Source: Vibrio hannami (GTDB taxonomy: Bacteria > Pseudomonadota > Gammaproteobacteria > Enterobacterales > Vibrionaceae). From it: a DNA stretch of 64,000 bases. The stretch lies in the NCBI RefSeq assembly GCF_029589055.1, contig NZ_JARQZP010000003.1, positions 1,240,001-1,304,000 of the forward strand, read 5' to 3'. Position 1 is the stretch's first letter, and the number at the start of each line of letters is the position of its first letter. Below the pieces are notes generated by a model. That model did not search any database and was not told the DNA's origin. It saw only the letters and a list, made by a program, of their open reading frames with translations. The position numbers and the translations under genes are program-made. Shown here piece after piece: positions 1 through 6,887 of the stretch.

Positions 1-2
1 GC

Positions 3-134
3 TTTGCTCGTTCAATTGGAGGTAACAGCTTCCCTTCTCTTTTTGTCCGAAAAGACAACCGCCTGCATGAGTTGCCAATCAATTATCAGGATGCAAAAGA
101 GACTGTAGCTCAGGTGTTGAAGATAATAACTTAA
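3..134 (+). CDS. C-terminal fragment of a probable thioredoxin-fold (DsbA-like) protein, 5' end outside window
   Basis: An open frame runs from the left edge to a TAA at 132-134 and encodes about 43 residues. The fragment contains GGNSFPSLFV, which resembles the cis-proline loop (G-F-P-T/S-L) near the end of DsbA/FrnE-type thioredoxin folds, followed by a charged tail. No active-site CxxC is visible because the N-terminal part lies outside the window. The family call rests only on this short motif. It is convergent with the gene ending at 177. Confidence 0.4.
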   Translation, partial: FARSIGGNSFPSLFVRKDNRLHELPINYQDAKETVAQVLKIIT

Positions 135-176
135 CTGAGTTCAATCGAAGAGCAGAGATCGAATGCGAAACGGATA

Positions 177-1178
177 CTACTCTAATAGCTCTGCTCTCCT
201 AAGAACATTATTTGGCAACTTTAATCCCCACCGTTCGAGTTCATACTGACTAAACAGATACTCTCCATCTGCTGACTTTTCTATGTAAGGAATCGTTCCA
301 ACACTTAGGATTTCATCCACTATATTCGCAGCAAGCTCCCCTTGTTTATAGCCACTGTTGACGAACCCTCCGATTGCTTTATTTTTGCCCACTGAATAGC
401 GCCAGAAAGCAAATACCGGGATATTACTGTTAACACTGGTCCACTCCGTTGTTATCTCTGAAGAAACCTGATCTCCGTTTTCATTTTTTAATCGGGAATA
501 GCTGGATATAAGGACTGCGTCGTAATCATCAATAGAGAGCGAATTAATCTTTTCCTGCCACTCTTTAAAGTCATTGGCGAGATAGAAATCAAGCTGAACG
601 CCTCCAATCATATCCCTACCTCCTTGCGCTCGATATGTGTTAACGATCGCTTCAGAGGTTACGCCACTATCCATTAGCAGCAATGTTCGATGTGCTTTAA
701 GATCCAAAAGTCTGGGAAGTAAAAATTTTAGATTCTGTTTTAATAGGGGCCGTTCTAACACACCTGAAACATTAGGTGGGATAGCGCCGTTATTGAAATA
801 TACTTTAGGATCGTTGTTTACTCCCATAAATACCAGAGGAATCCCCGCATCGCTGACTCGCTGACCCAGATATTTAAGCGCATTGTCATCCATGGTAATC
901 ACGATATCGGGGTTGGCTAATAGAATCTTTTGCCAAATATCATTCCCGCGATTGGCAAACTCGGATGAAGGTATCCGTTTTGTGTCCATTTCAGCATAAG
1001 TCAGCTGATGCTGGTCATTGAACACCGATTCCAAACCGCGTCTGCATTCAGATGTCCAAAGGTATTCAGCGTGATAGCTATCCACCACAAACACTGTGGC
1101 TGCGGATAGCTTAAATGTCATCAAAAGTAACAGGCAACTTAAGTTGATTCGTAGCAGCAAATTCAATATCCATATCAA
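177..1178 (-). CDS. Periplasmic ABC-type substrate-binding protein (ABC_sub_bind / TrpX-like family)
   Basis: The 333-residue protein starts with a hydrophobic signal peptide (about residues 1-26, ending in LSAA) and continues as a two-lobed type-1 periplasmic binding fold: VFVVDSYH start, PDIVITMDDNALKYL, GIPLVFMGVNNDP and, in the second lobe, IPVFAFWRYSVG and GGFVNSGYKQGELAA. This pattern belongs to the ABC_sub_bind proteins that in other bacteria feed ABC importers or act as the sensory part of signalling proteins. No permease or ATPase is adjacent, so it stands alone here. The ligand cannot be told from sequence. Convergent with the preceding fragment; the next gene leftward in transcription order is the GRE activase, 80 bp away, on the same strand but probably in a separate unit. 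Confidence 0.65.
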   Translation of the reverse strand: MIWILNLLLRINLSCLLLLMTFKLSAATVFVVDSYHAEYLWTSECRRGLESVFNDQHQLTYAEMDTKRIPSSEFANRGNDIWQKILLANPDIVITMDDNALKYLGQRVSDAGIPLVFMGVNNDPKVYFNNGAIPPNVSGVLERPLLKQNLKFLLPRLLDLKAHRTLLLMDSGVTSEAIVNTYRAQGGRDMIGGVQLDFYLANDFKEWQEKINSLSIDDYDAVLISSYSRLKNENGDQVSSEITTEWTSVNSNIPVFAFWRYSVGKNKAIGGFVNSGYKQGELAANIVDEILSVGTIPYIEKSADGEYLFSQYELERWGLKLPNNVLRRAELLE

Positions 1179-1259
1179 AGATGATTAAAAGTAACTATAT
1201 ACATAGCAACTATGTTCATAAAGTATAGATGAATTTTACTGTGAATTGGCAATAGAGAG

Positions 1260-2210
1260 CTAACCAGTAGCTTTTTCTCTGGTCCCCACTACGCAATGGA
1301 TACCTCGTTGATTAAAATACGAGGCTATTTCGTTTACATGCTCCTGAAACACAGCCCTGTCGAACTCTAATTCCCGTATCTTGTATTCAAGCCCTAAAGA
1401 TTCATATTTTTCCTCTCCAAGCCGCATAAAGCTAAGAAGCTGAAGGGTTCTGACTCTCCCGGACATCTCGTTGAGAATAAAATCCGCTGTTGCTTCGATG
1501 TTCTCAAAGTCATCATTGACTGAAGGGATAACAGGGATTCTTACTATCAACTCTTTGTCAGTCTGAGAGAGCTTCTTCAGGTTGTTTAATATTTTATGGT
1601 TATCTACCCCTGTGTACTTTTTGTGTCTCTTACTATCCATGAGTTTGATGTCAGAGATAAACAAATCGGTATAGGGAATCAAGGACTCTAATTTGTTCCA
1701 GTTAGAATAGAAACTGGACTCAAGGCATGTGTGAACCCCTTCCCTATTACACTCTTTGAATAGTTCTATAACAAACTCGCTCTGCAAAAGTGGCTCTCCA
1801 CCCGATACAGTGACCCCACCGCCTGAGCGTTCATAAAAACCTCTATCCTGTAAGATAACCTTCATGCATTGCTCTACGGACATATGACTGCCCCACTGCT
1901 TTATTGCTTCAGAGGGGCATTCATCTGCGCAGTCACTGCAGTTTACACAAAGGTTACGATCAACTTTCACCAGTTTAGAGTCTGAAAAAATAAGCATCTT
2001 CGGATCATGGCACACTTCTTCGCACGAACCACATTTTTCGCTGGAGATACACTTATTATGATAAACACCAACTTCAATATGCCTGTTAAAGCTCTCCGGG
2101 TTACCACACCAGTCGCACCTTAAAGGACACCCTTTAAGGAAAAACTCAGTGCGGATACCCGGACCATCATGAAGCGTGAACCGCTGGACGTTTAGAACCG
2201 TTCCTGGCAC
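1260..2210 (-). CDS. Glycyl radical enzyme activating enzyme (radical SAM) partner of GRE1
   Basis: The 316-residue protein carries the radical-SAM CxxxCxxC cluster site as Cys28, Cys32 and Cys35 (GCPLRCDWC), then an inserted domain with cysteine groups typical of two 4Fe-4S ferredoxin clusters (about residues 54-100), and the SAM-binding GGEPLLQ motif. It should reduce S-adenosylmethionine and abstract hydrogen from the C-terminal glycine of its partner. The start is GTG at 2210 with a GAGGTAG ribosome site six bases upstream; only 12 bases separate it from the GRE1 stop, so the two are co-transcribed. The ferredoxin insert is shared with activases of dehydratase- and sulfolyase-type GREs and is absent from the short PflA. 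An HpsH, HpfH or IslB role is inferred from the neighbour. Confidence 0.88.
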   Translation of the reverse strand: MPGTVLNVQRFTLHDGPGIRTEFFLKGCPLRCDWCGNPESFNRHIEVGVYHNKCISSEKCGSCEEVCHDPKMLIFSDSKLVKVDRNLCVNCSDCADECPSEAIKQWGSHMSVEQCMKVILQDRGFYERSGGGVTVSGGEPLLQSEFVIELFKECNREGVHTCLESSFYSNWNKLESLIPYTDLFISDIKLMDSKRHKKYTGVDNHKILNNLKKLSQTDKELIVRIPVIPSVNDDFENIEATADFILNEMSGRVRTLQLLSFMRLGEEKYESLGLEYKIRELEFDRAVFQEHVNEIASYFNQRGIHCVVGTREKATG

Positions 2211-2222
2211 TTGCTACCTCAA

Positions 2223-4754
2223 TTAAAATCTAAGTTCAGTTCGTTGGATAAGGTCGTCCTGCAACGGTTTACCCAGCTCGACAAAGTAAGCGCTGTATCC
2301 TGCTACACGCACCAGCATATCTCGATAGTTATCTGGATTTTTCTGTGCTGCGCGCATCTTCTCTGCACTCATAATATTGAACTGAACATGCATACCCTGC
2401 TTAGCGATATACTCGTCGACAAAGCTAACCAGAATATCCCTTCCTTCCACACCTGCAACCGCATCTTCCGGGAAGCGAAGGTTAAGCAGCGTCCCGTTTG
2501 TCGCAAGGCTGTGATCAACCTTAGTCACTGAGTTCACGATAGCGGTAGGACCATTGATATCGTGTGAACCGCCCTCTGTATGTACCGGTCCCATATTGTC
2601 AGAAATAGGTTCTTCGTTCTTACGACCGTCCAGAGATGCCCGGGTATACAGCCCCATACCAACATTGGCATTCACCGTATACACACCAGGGCTGAACTTA
2701 CCACCACGCGGGTTATCACGCCCTTTAATGTGGCGGCAATAACACTCAAACATAAAGTTAAATAGGTTATCCGCTTCATCATTATCGTTACCGTAATGGG
2801 GGATCTTGGAGCTGTTTACCAGTGCATACAACTTTTCATGGCCTTCCCAGTTATCTCTGACCGCATCCAGTAGCTCTTTACCAGTATACTTTTTATCTTC
2901 GAACATCAGCTTTTTAATGGTAGCCAGCGAGTCGGCACAGGTTGCGATACCCGCCGCCTGCGGCGCGGTTCCGTTATACTTCACGCCGCCATAAGTCATG
3001 TCCTTACCAGACTCTATACAACCTTCAAAAAACGCGGAAATATAAGGCGTTGGCTTAATCATCCGATGGATTTTATCTGTCACATTCAGGCAGCTACAAA
3101 GCTGGTCACACCAATATGCAAACTGCTTATCCACGCTTTCCAGCACTTCTTCAAACGTCTTGTAAGTTTCCAGGCTACCTGTATCAGGACCTAGCTGCAT
3201 GCCTGCATCAGGACCAGATAAAATTCGACCACCATTAATCACCATTTCCATCATCTTGGCGGTGTTCACATAACCCGCGTCTAGCCAGCCATGCTCTTTA
3301 CCCGGAATGGTAGGCTCAACACAACCAACAACGGCATAATCTCGCGCTTCTTTCAAAGTCACGCCTTTACCCTGCATCGCTTTGATAGCAGGGCCATCGT
3401 TGAACAGTTTCGGGTGACCATAACCTGCTCGAATACACTCAATGGTTTTGATCTTTAGTTCATATGGTGTGTTGTCGTGCATACGCACACATACCCACGG
3501 GTTCATCATGCGAGTGTGAACAGAGCCTTCCAACATCAACATGGTTAAATCATTGGTCGCATCATCACCATTTGCATCGACACCACCAATGGTAAGACTT
3601 TCGCCACCAAATCCACGACCATTACGCACTTTTACCGTGCCCTTATCTTTTAGCTTGGTCGGGTTGTTCATCTTCACATAAAGCACTTCAATCAGCTCAA
3701 GGATGAACTCTTTAGCAACGGCGTTCTTTTTTACGTCTTTCTCATAAAACGGATACAGCCACTGGTCCATACGTCCATAGGAAATGGAGTGACCGTTGCC
3801 TTCAATTTGAGTCATCGTAACTGCGAAATTAAATAACTGGACCGCCTGCCAGAATGACTGAGGAACGCCACCAGCTATTTGATAGCAGTTATCCGCCATA
3901 ATCTGAAGCTCTTGCTGGCGTTTAAGATCGGTTTCGCTCGCAGCCATCTCTTCAGCCAGTTTTGCGTAACGGGCAATATATTGCTTCGCAGCTTCCAGAG
4001 TGATAATGGTTGCTTTGTAATAATCTCGTTTGTCGCTGAAATCAGGATCCTGTTTAGACAATTTAGCAAATGCCGATTTTGCCTGATCCAGAACACCGTC
4101 ATATCCAAGCGTCATGAGTTTATTAAAGTCCATGGCGAAATGACCAATGCCAGCGAAGTGATAGTTATTGGTCTGGAACACCTTTTCCCCCATGTGAGAA
4201 CCTTTCTTCTGGTCTTCATCCAGGTGGGCGGTAATGATCTCGTTGGCGCTCTTACCTTTCCAGTACTCGCAAAGCTCCAGAATCTCAGCTCGGTCTTCAT
4301 CATTACGAATGTAGAACTGATCATTGGCACGCTCTTCAAACGGAGAGTTCAGTATTTCATCAATGATCCAGTCCACAGAGAATTCAGGATAGATAGGAGA
4401 AGCTTTCGCCGGAGCAGCAATCTCACCAAGAATTAAGTCATCCTGGTATATATGGAGAGTAGTGTTTAGCAGGATGTTCTCGAACGCATATGCGCACTGA
4501 AGAATTCGCGGCGTTGCTTCGTGCTTTTTATACGCCTGAGTCACAAGGCGCAATCTCTCTACATCGATATCGTAAGGTCGGCCAAGGAATGCCTGACGCA
4601 GTTTATTGACGCGTGGATACGGAGACCAGTCTTCATGACCAACCTCATACCCCAAACCATATACTTTATCAAAGTCATCTAAACCACGCGCAAGAGTATG
4701 AGAGTCTGCGCTTGTTTGTAGCAAACTCTCCTTATCCACCTGGAAGTTATCCAT
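2223..4754 (-). CDS. Glycyl radical enzyme GRE1; candidate sulfonate sulfite-lyase (HpsG/IslA-like) or DHPS dehydratase (HpfG-like)
   Basis: An 843-residue glycyl radical enzyme. Seen directly: thiyl motif GCVEP with Cys478 and general-base Glu480, and glycyl-radical motif RVAGYSAYF with Gly819. A single Cys-x-Glu instead of the Cys-Cys pair excludes pyruvate formate-lyase and places it with dehydratases, choline lyase and C-S lyases. Arg683 and Phe687 (RGGKF) have the spacing I recall for the sulfonate-contacting Arg678/Phe682 of isethionate lyase, which is weak evidence; I could not place an equivalent of Arg189 there. A TauE/SafE exporter is divergently transcribed, which favours a product such as sulfite or a sulfonate that must leave the cell. 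A promoter-region word shared with the sulfoquinovose cluster points to DHPS as substrate. The GRE identity is secure, the substrate inferred. Glycerol or another diol remains possible. Confidence 0.9.
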   Translation of the reverse strand: MDNFQVDKESLLQTSADSHTLARGLDDFDKVYGLGYEVGHEDWSPYPRVNKLRQAFLGRPYDIDVERLRLVTQAYKKHEATPRILQCAYAFENILLNTTLHIYQDDLILGEIAAPAKASPIYPEFSVDWIIDEILNSPFEERANDQFYIRNDEDRAEILELCEYWKGKSANEIITAHLDEDQKKGSHMGEKVFQTNNYHFAGIGHFAMDFNKLMTLGYDGVLDQAKSAFAKLSKQDPDFSDKRDYYKATIITLEAAKQYIARYAKLAEEMAASETDLKRQQELQIMADNCYQIAGGVPQSFWQAVQLFNFAVTMTQIEGNGHSISYGRMDQWLYPFYEKDVKKNAVAKEFILELIEVLYVKMNNPTKLKDKGTVKVRNGRGFGGESLTIGGVDANGDDATNDLTMLMLEGSVHTRMMNPWVCVRMHDNTPYELKIKTIECIRAGYGHPKLFNDGPAIKAMQGKGVTLKEARDYAVVGCVEPTIPGKEHGWLDAGYVNTAKMMEMVINGGRILSGPDAGMQLGPDTGSLETYKTFEEVLESVDKQFAYWCDQLCSCLNVTDKIHRMIKPTPYISAFFEGCIESGKDMTYGGVKYNGTAPQAAGIATCADSLATIKKLMFEDKKYTGKELLDAVRDNWEGHEKLYALVNSSKIPHYGNDNDEADNLFNFMFECYCRHIKGRDNPRGGKFSPGVYTVNANVGMGLYTRASLDGRKNEEPISDNMGPVHTEGGSHDINGPTAIVNSVTKVDHSLATNGTLLNLRFPEDAVAGVEGRDILVSFVDEYIAKQGMHVQFNIMSAEKMRAAQKNPDNYRDMLVRVAGYSAYFVELGKPLQDDLIQRTELRF

Positions 4755-4789
4755 TATCTACCTCATAAACTTAAAACTGAAAAATCATC

Positions 4790-4831
4790 AAAATGCCAAT
4801 GTTCATTCCGAAAAATGAACATTGGCATTTT
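4790..4831. repeat. Perfect 18-bp inverted repeat in the GRE1/exporter intergenic region
   Basis: Arms at 4790-4807 and 4814-4831 (beginning AAAATGCCAATG) are exact reverse complements around a six-base loop, CCGAAA. It lies 36 bp upstream of the GRE1 start, so a GRE1 transcript beginning further upstream would carry a strong hairpin in its leader. It could instead be a dimeric regulator operator or, read on the plus strand, a roadblock. There is no long T-tract, so a simple terminator is less likely. Confidence 0.85.
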
Positions 4832-4940
4832 GACCAGTTACCACTTTTAGCCAGCTAACCAAAAGTATTAGGTAATGAAGCCATTATACGGAGTGGCTCG
4901 TCTTCTTCTGAGAAAATAATCACAAATACGAAAACAAAAA

Positions 4941-4964
4941 TACAAAAAACAACACAATGTGACA
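4941..4964. promoter_or_regulatory. Candidate operator shared with the sulfoquinovose cluster (site C)
   Basis: The word CAACACAATGTGACA (4950-4964) matches CAACAAAATGTGACA (51563-51577, yihV-yihU promoter) at 14 of 15 positions, and both are preceded by an A-rich ACAAAA stretch. It lies about 70 bp upstream of the exporter start and within the GRE1 divergent promoter region. The TGTGA part could also be half of a CRP site. Confidence 0.4.
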
Positions 4965-5033
4965 TATGTAATGGTTATTTAATTTAATAGGATTATAGTG
5001 TCACTAAATTTCAATCGCTCAAAAACAGGACAC

Positions 5034-5774
5034 ATGGATACCACCATTATTTTTGTCTCGCTGATCATCGCATTGGCTGGTTTTACTCAGGGTCTGACCG
5101 GATTTGGTTCTGCTCTGGTATCGGTACCGCTTCTTTCACTAATAGTCGGCGCTCAAACTGCAGTGCCAATTGCTGGTATCTTCGGCTGGCTGGTGACTCT
5201 GCCGATTGCCTGGAAGATGCGTCACTCTATTCAGCGACAAACGGGACTTATCCTGTTTGCAGGCTCGGTTCCGGCATCTTTTGTGGGAGCGAAATTGCTT
5301 GCGACCATGCCGTCGCAGTACATTCTGCTTACGATGGGATTAGTACTGATTATATCTAGCTTGCACTCGTTCCGGGCGACCAAACCTGTTTTCCAGAAAA
5401 CCTCTATTCCTGTAACGATTGGCGCGGGTTTTACATCAGGCGTTTTGGGGGCGAGCGTTGGTGAGTCGGGTCCACCAGTAATTGCATACACATCTATGCA
5501 GCCCTGGACAGCAGACCAGGTTAAATCGACTCTAACTTTCTTCTTTATGCTTCAGATGATTGGTGCAAACATCAGCTTCTGGAATGAAGGGCTAATCACC
5601 GATGAAGTAATATCCCATGTCATTTCTGCTTTGCCTGCATTTGCAATTGGCCTGGCAGGAGGAATGGTTGGCTATCACTACCTTCAAAAGTACAACATCA
5701 ACTACCACAAGATCGTACATAGCTTCCTGCTGTTTATTGGCTGTGCCCTGGTGTTTAAAAACCTTCACTTCTGA
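5034..5774 (+). CDS. TauE/SafE family exporter (sulfite/sulfonate efflux type)
   Basis: The 246-residue inner-membrane protein has the family hallmark GFTQGLTGFGSALVSVPLLS near the N-terminus, the mirrored second-half motif GFTSGVLGASVGESGPPVIAY, and about eight hydrophobic segments. TauE/SafE permeases export sulfite, sulfoacetate and related anions during organosulfonate degradation. I chose ATG 5034 (AGGA four bases upstream) over the upstream GTG at 4998 because it begins directly before the first membrane segment. Divergent from GRE1 over 279 bp containing an 18-bp palindrome and candidate operator. Context suggests export of sulfite released by C-S cleavage, or of 3-hydroxypropanesulfonate if GRE1 is a dehydratase. 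Confidence 0.82.
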   Translation: MDTTIIFVSLIIALAGFTQGLTGFGSALVSVPLLSLIVGAQTAVPIAGIFGWLVTLPIAWKMRHSIQRQTGLILFAGSVPASFVGAKLLATMPSQYILLTMGLVLIISSLHSFRATKPVFQKTSIPVTIGAGFTSGVLGASVGESGPPVIAYTSMQPWTADQVKSTLTFFFMLQMIGANISFWNEGLITDEVISHVISALPAFAIGLAGGMVGYHYLQKYNINYHKIVHSFLLFIGCALVFKNLHF

Positions 5775-5800
5775 TTGTTTTTGTCAGAAATAACACAATA

Positions 5801-5828
5801 AATCCTCTGGTTATCCAACTAGAGGATT
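5801..5828. terminator. Hairpin between convergent tauE-like and PilZ genes
   Basis: AATCCTCT (5801-5808) pairs with AGAGGATT (5821-5828), followed on the plus strand by ATATTTT. It sits just past the exporter stop and overlaps the last codons of the convergent PilZ gene, consistent with a terminator for the exporter. Confidence 0.55.
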
Positions 5829-6487
5829 ATATTTTGCAGCACTTCCAGTTGTAATTCATCGCTTACCTTTAACTTATGCTCAAGTGTCACGCCTATTACT
5901 GTGCCGCTTCTTATATGCCTGCAGTTAGCAATAAAGCATTTGGGATAAGGTTTTGGAAGGTGTTTCATCTCAGGTTCGATTTGGATCTCTTCGCCCTGTT
6001 TGACCTCTATAGACTCACCTTCAATGAGCAGGCCACAGCCACATCTTGAGATATCAATTAGCTTTCCAAAATACAATTTATTCCTAATAACAACGTTCGC
6101 CTTAAAATCAACGGAATAGCGCTTAAACGCTCTAACGGACTTGGTTTCTACTTGCTTTGGGAACTCAACAAACATCAGGTGAGTACCTGATGATTCCAGC
6201 CTGATGATTTTGCTTCTGAACGCTAATACGTGCCCTTCTCCCATATCGGAAAAGCCACGAATAACAATGGCCACTCCATTGGTTTTGCGCATAAACAGTT
6301 CATCAATCGACTTGATAGAAAATTCAAAAAGTAGATATTGATGATGTTTCAGACCAACAAAGAGACAAGTGACCTCTCGTTTATCATCTGATGCAAATTC
6401 GATTGTACCTGTTAGTTTCATACCAAAGGAAAGGTAGGAAACTAATTCCTGGTTTATAGCCTCTGACGTTATCAAGCAAGCCTCCAT
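5819..6487 (-). CDS. PilZ-domain cyclic-di-GMP receptor (YcgR-like N-terminal region plus PilZ)
   Basis: The 222-residue protein has a YcgR-type N-terminal half (about residues 1-115) and a C-terminal PilZ domain with both signature elements: R-A-F-K-R (the RxxxR motif) followed by DISRCGCG (the D/NxSxxG motif). Those residues bind c-di-GMP in known PilZ proteins. Homologues act on flagellar brakes, surface behaviour or enzyme control; no target is adjacent. Start ATG 6487. Convergent with the exporter and unrelated in likely function. Confidence 0.85.
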   Translation of the reverse strand: MEACLITSEAINQELVSYLSFGMKLTGTIEFASDDKREVTCLFVGLKHHQYLLFEFSIKSIDELFMRKTNGVAIVIRGFSDMGEGHVLAFRSKIIRLESSGTHLMFVEFPKQVETKSVRAFKRYSVDFKANVVIRNKLYFGKLIDISRCGCGLLIEGESIEVKQGEEIQIEPEMKHLPKPYPKCFIANCRHIRSGTVIGVTLEHKLKVSDELQLEVLQNIIL

Positions 6488-6520
6488 ATCGTTATATTTA
6501 TTATTTTTTTATTATTAGTT

Positions 6521-6785
6521 TATACTCAAGTGACCTCATGATGCGGGATTCAGAGCTACATCAGAAACGTTAGTTCAAGGAAAATATTTGTAGGAATGGC
6601 ATTCCCTTTCAAGAATATTTGACGAAGAAATTACGCTTCTTATGAGCTTCCAAAGGGCGAGCTTTATTCGCTTCTACTCTGCGTTACTGATTTTTGATGT
6701 AGAACCACTATATCTTCAAATCAGTGCCTTGATTAATAGCGAATAAATTCTCGCTGAAAATGCATCTTGAGGTTACTTGAGTATA
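6521..6785. mobile_element. MITE-like non-coding element with 24-bp terminal inverted repeats
   Basis: The left end TATACTCAAGTGACCTCA (from 6521) and the right end, ending CTTGAGTATA at 6785, are inverted repeats matching at 22 of 24 positions. The 265-bp interior has no plausible gene and includes a small GGAATGGCATTCC palindrome. The ends start and finish in TA, as expected of TA-targeting IS630/Tc1-type elements. It fills most of the 400-bp gap 6488-6887; I see nothing else there. I believe similar elements are common in Vibrio genomes but cannot verify copy number. Confidence 0.7.
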
Positions 6786-6887
6786 TACGCCTGTGAGGAA
6801 TTGGGATAAAAAATGAAACTTATTGAATAAAAATTGTGATATGGATAAAGCGAAGACACAACCGCCAACAATGAGAATTTAGCTGAA

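Noticed and set aside
3879-4436. 185-codon plus-strand frame inside GRE1
   Set aside because: It lies fully antisense to a well-supported glycyl radical enzyme; long antisense frames are expected from codon bias.
2223-4754. Pyruvate formate-lyase (PflB) annotation for GRE1
   Set aside because: Only one active cysteine (GCVEP) is present, followed by a Glu; PflB has adjacent cysteines. The activase also has ferredoxin inserts absent from PflA.
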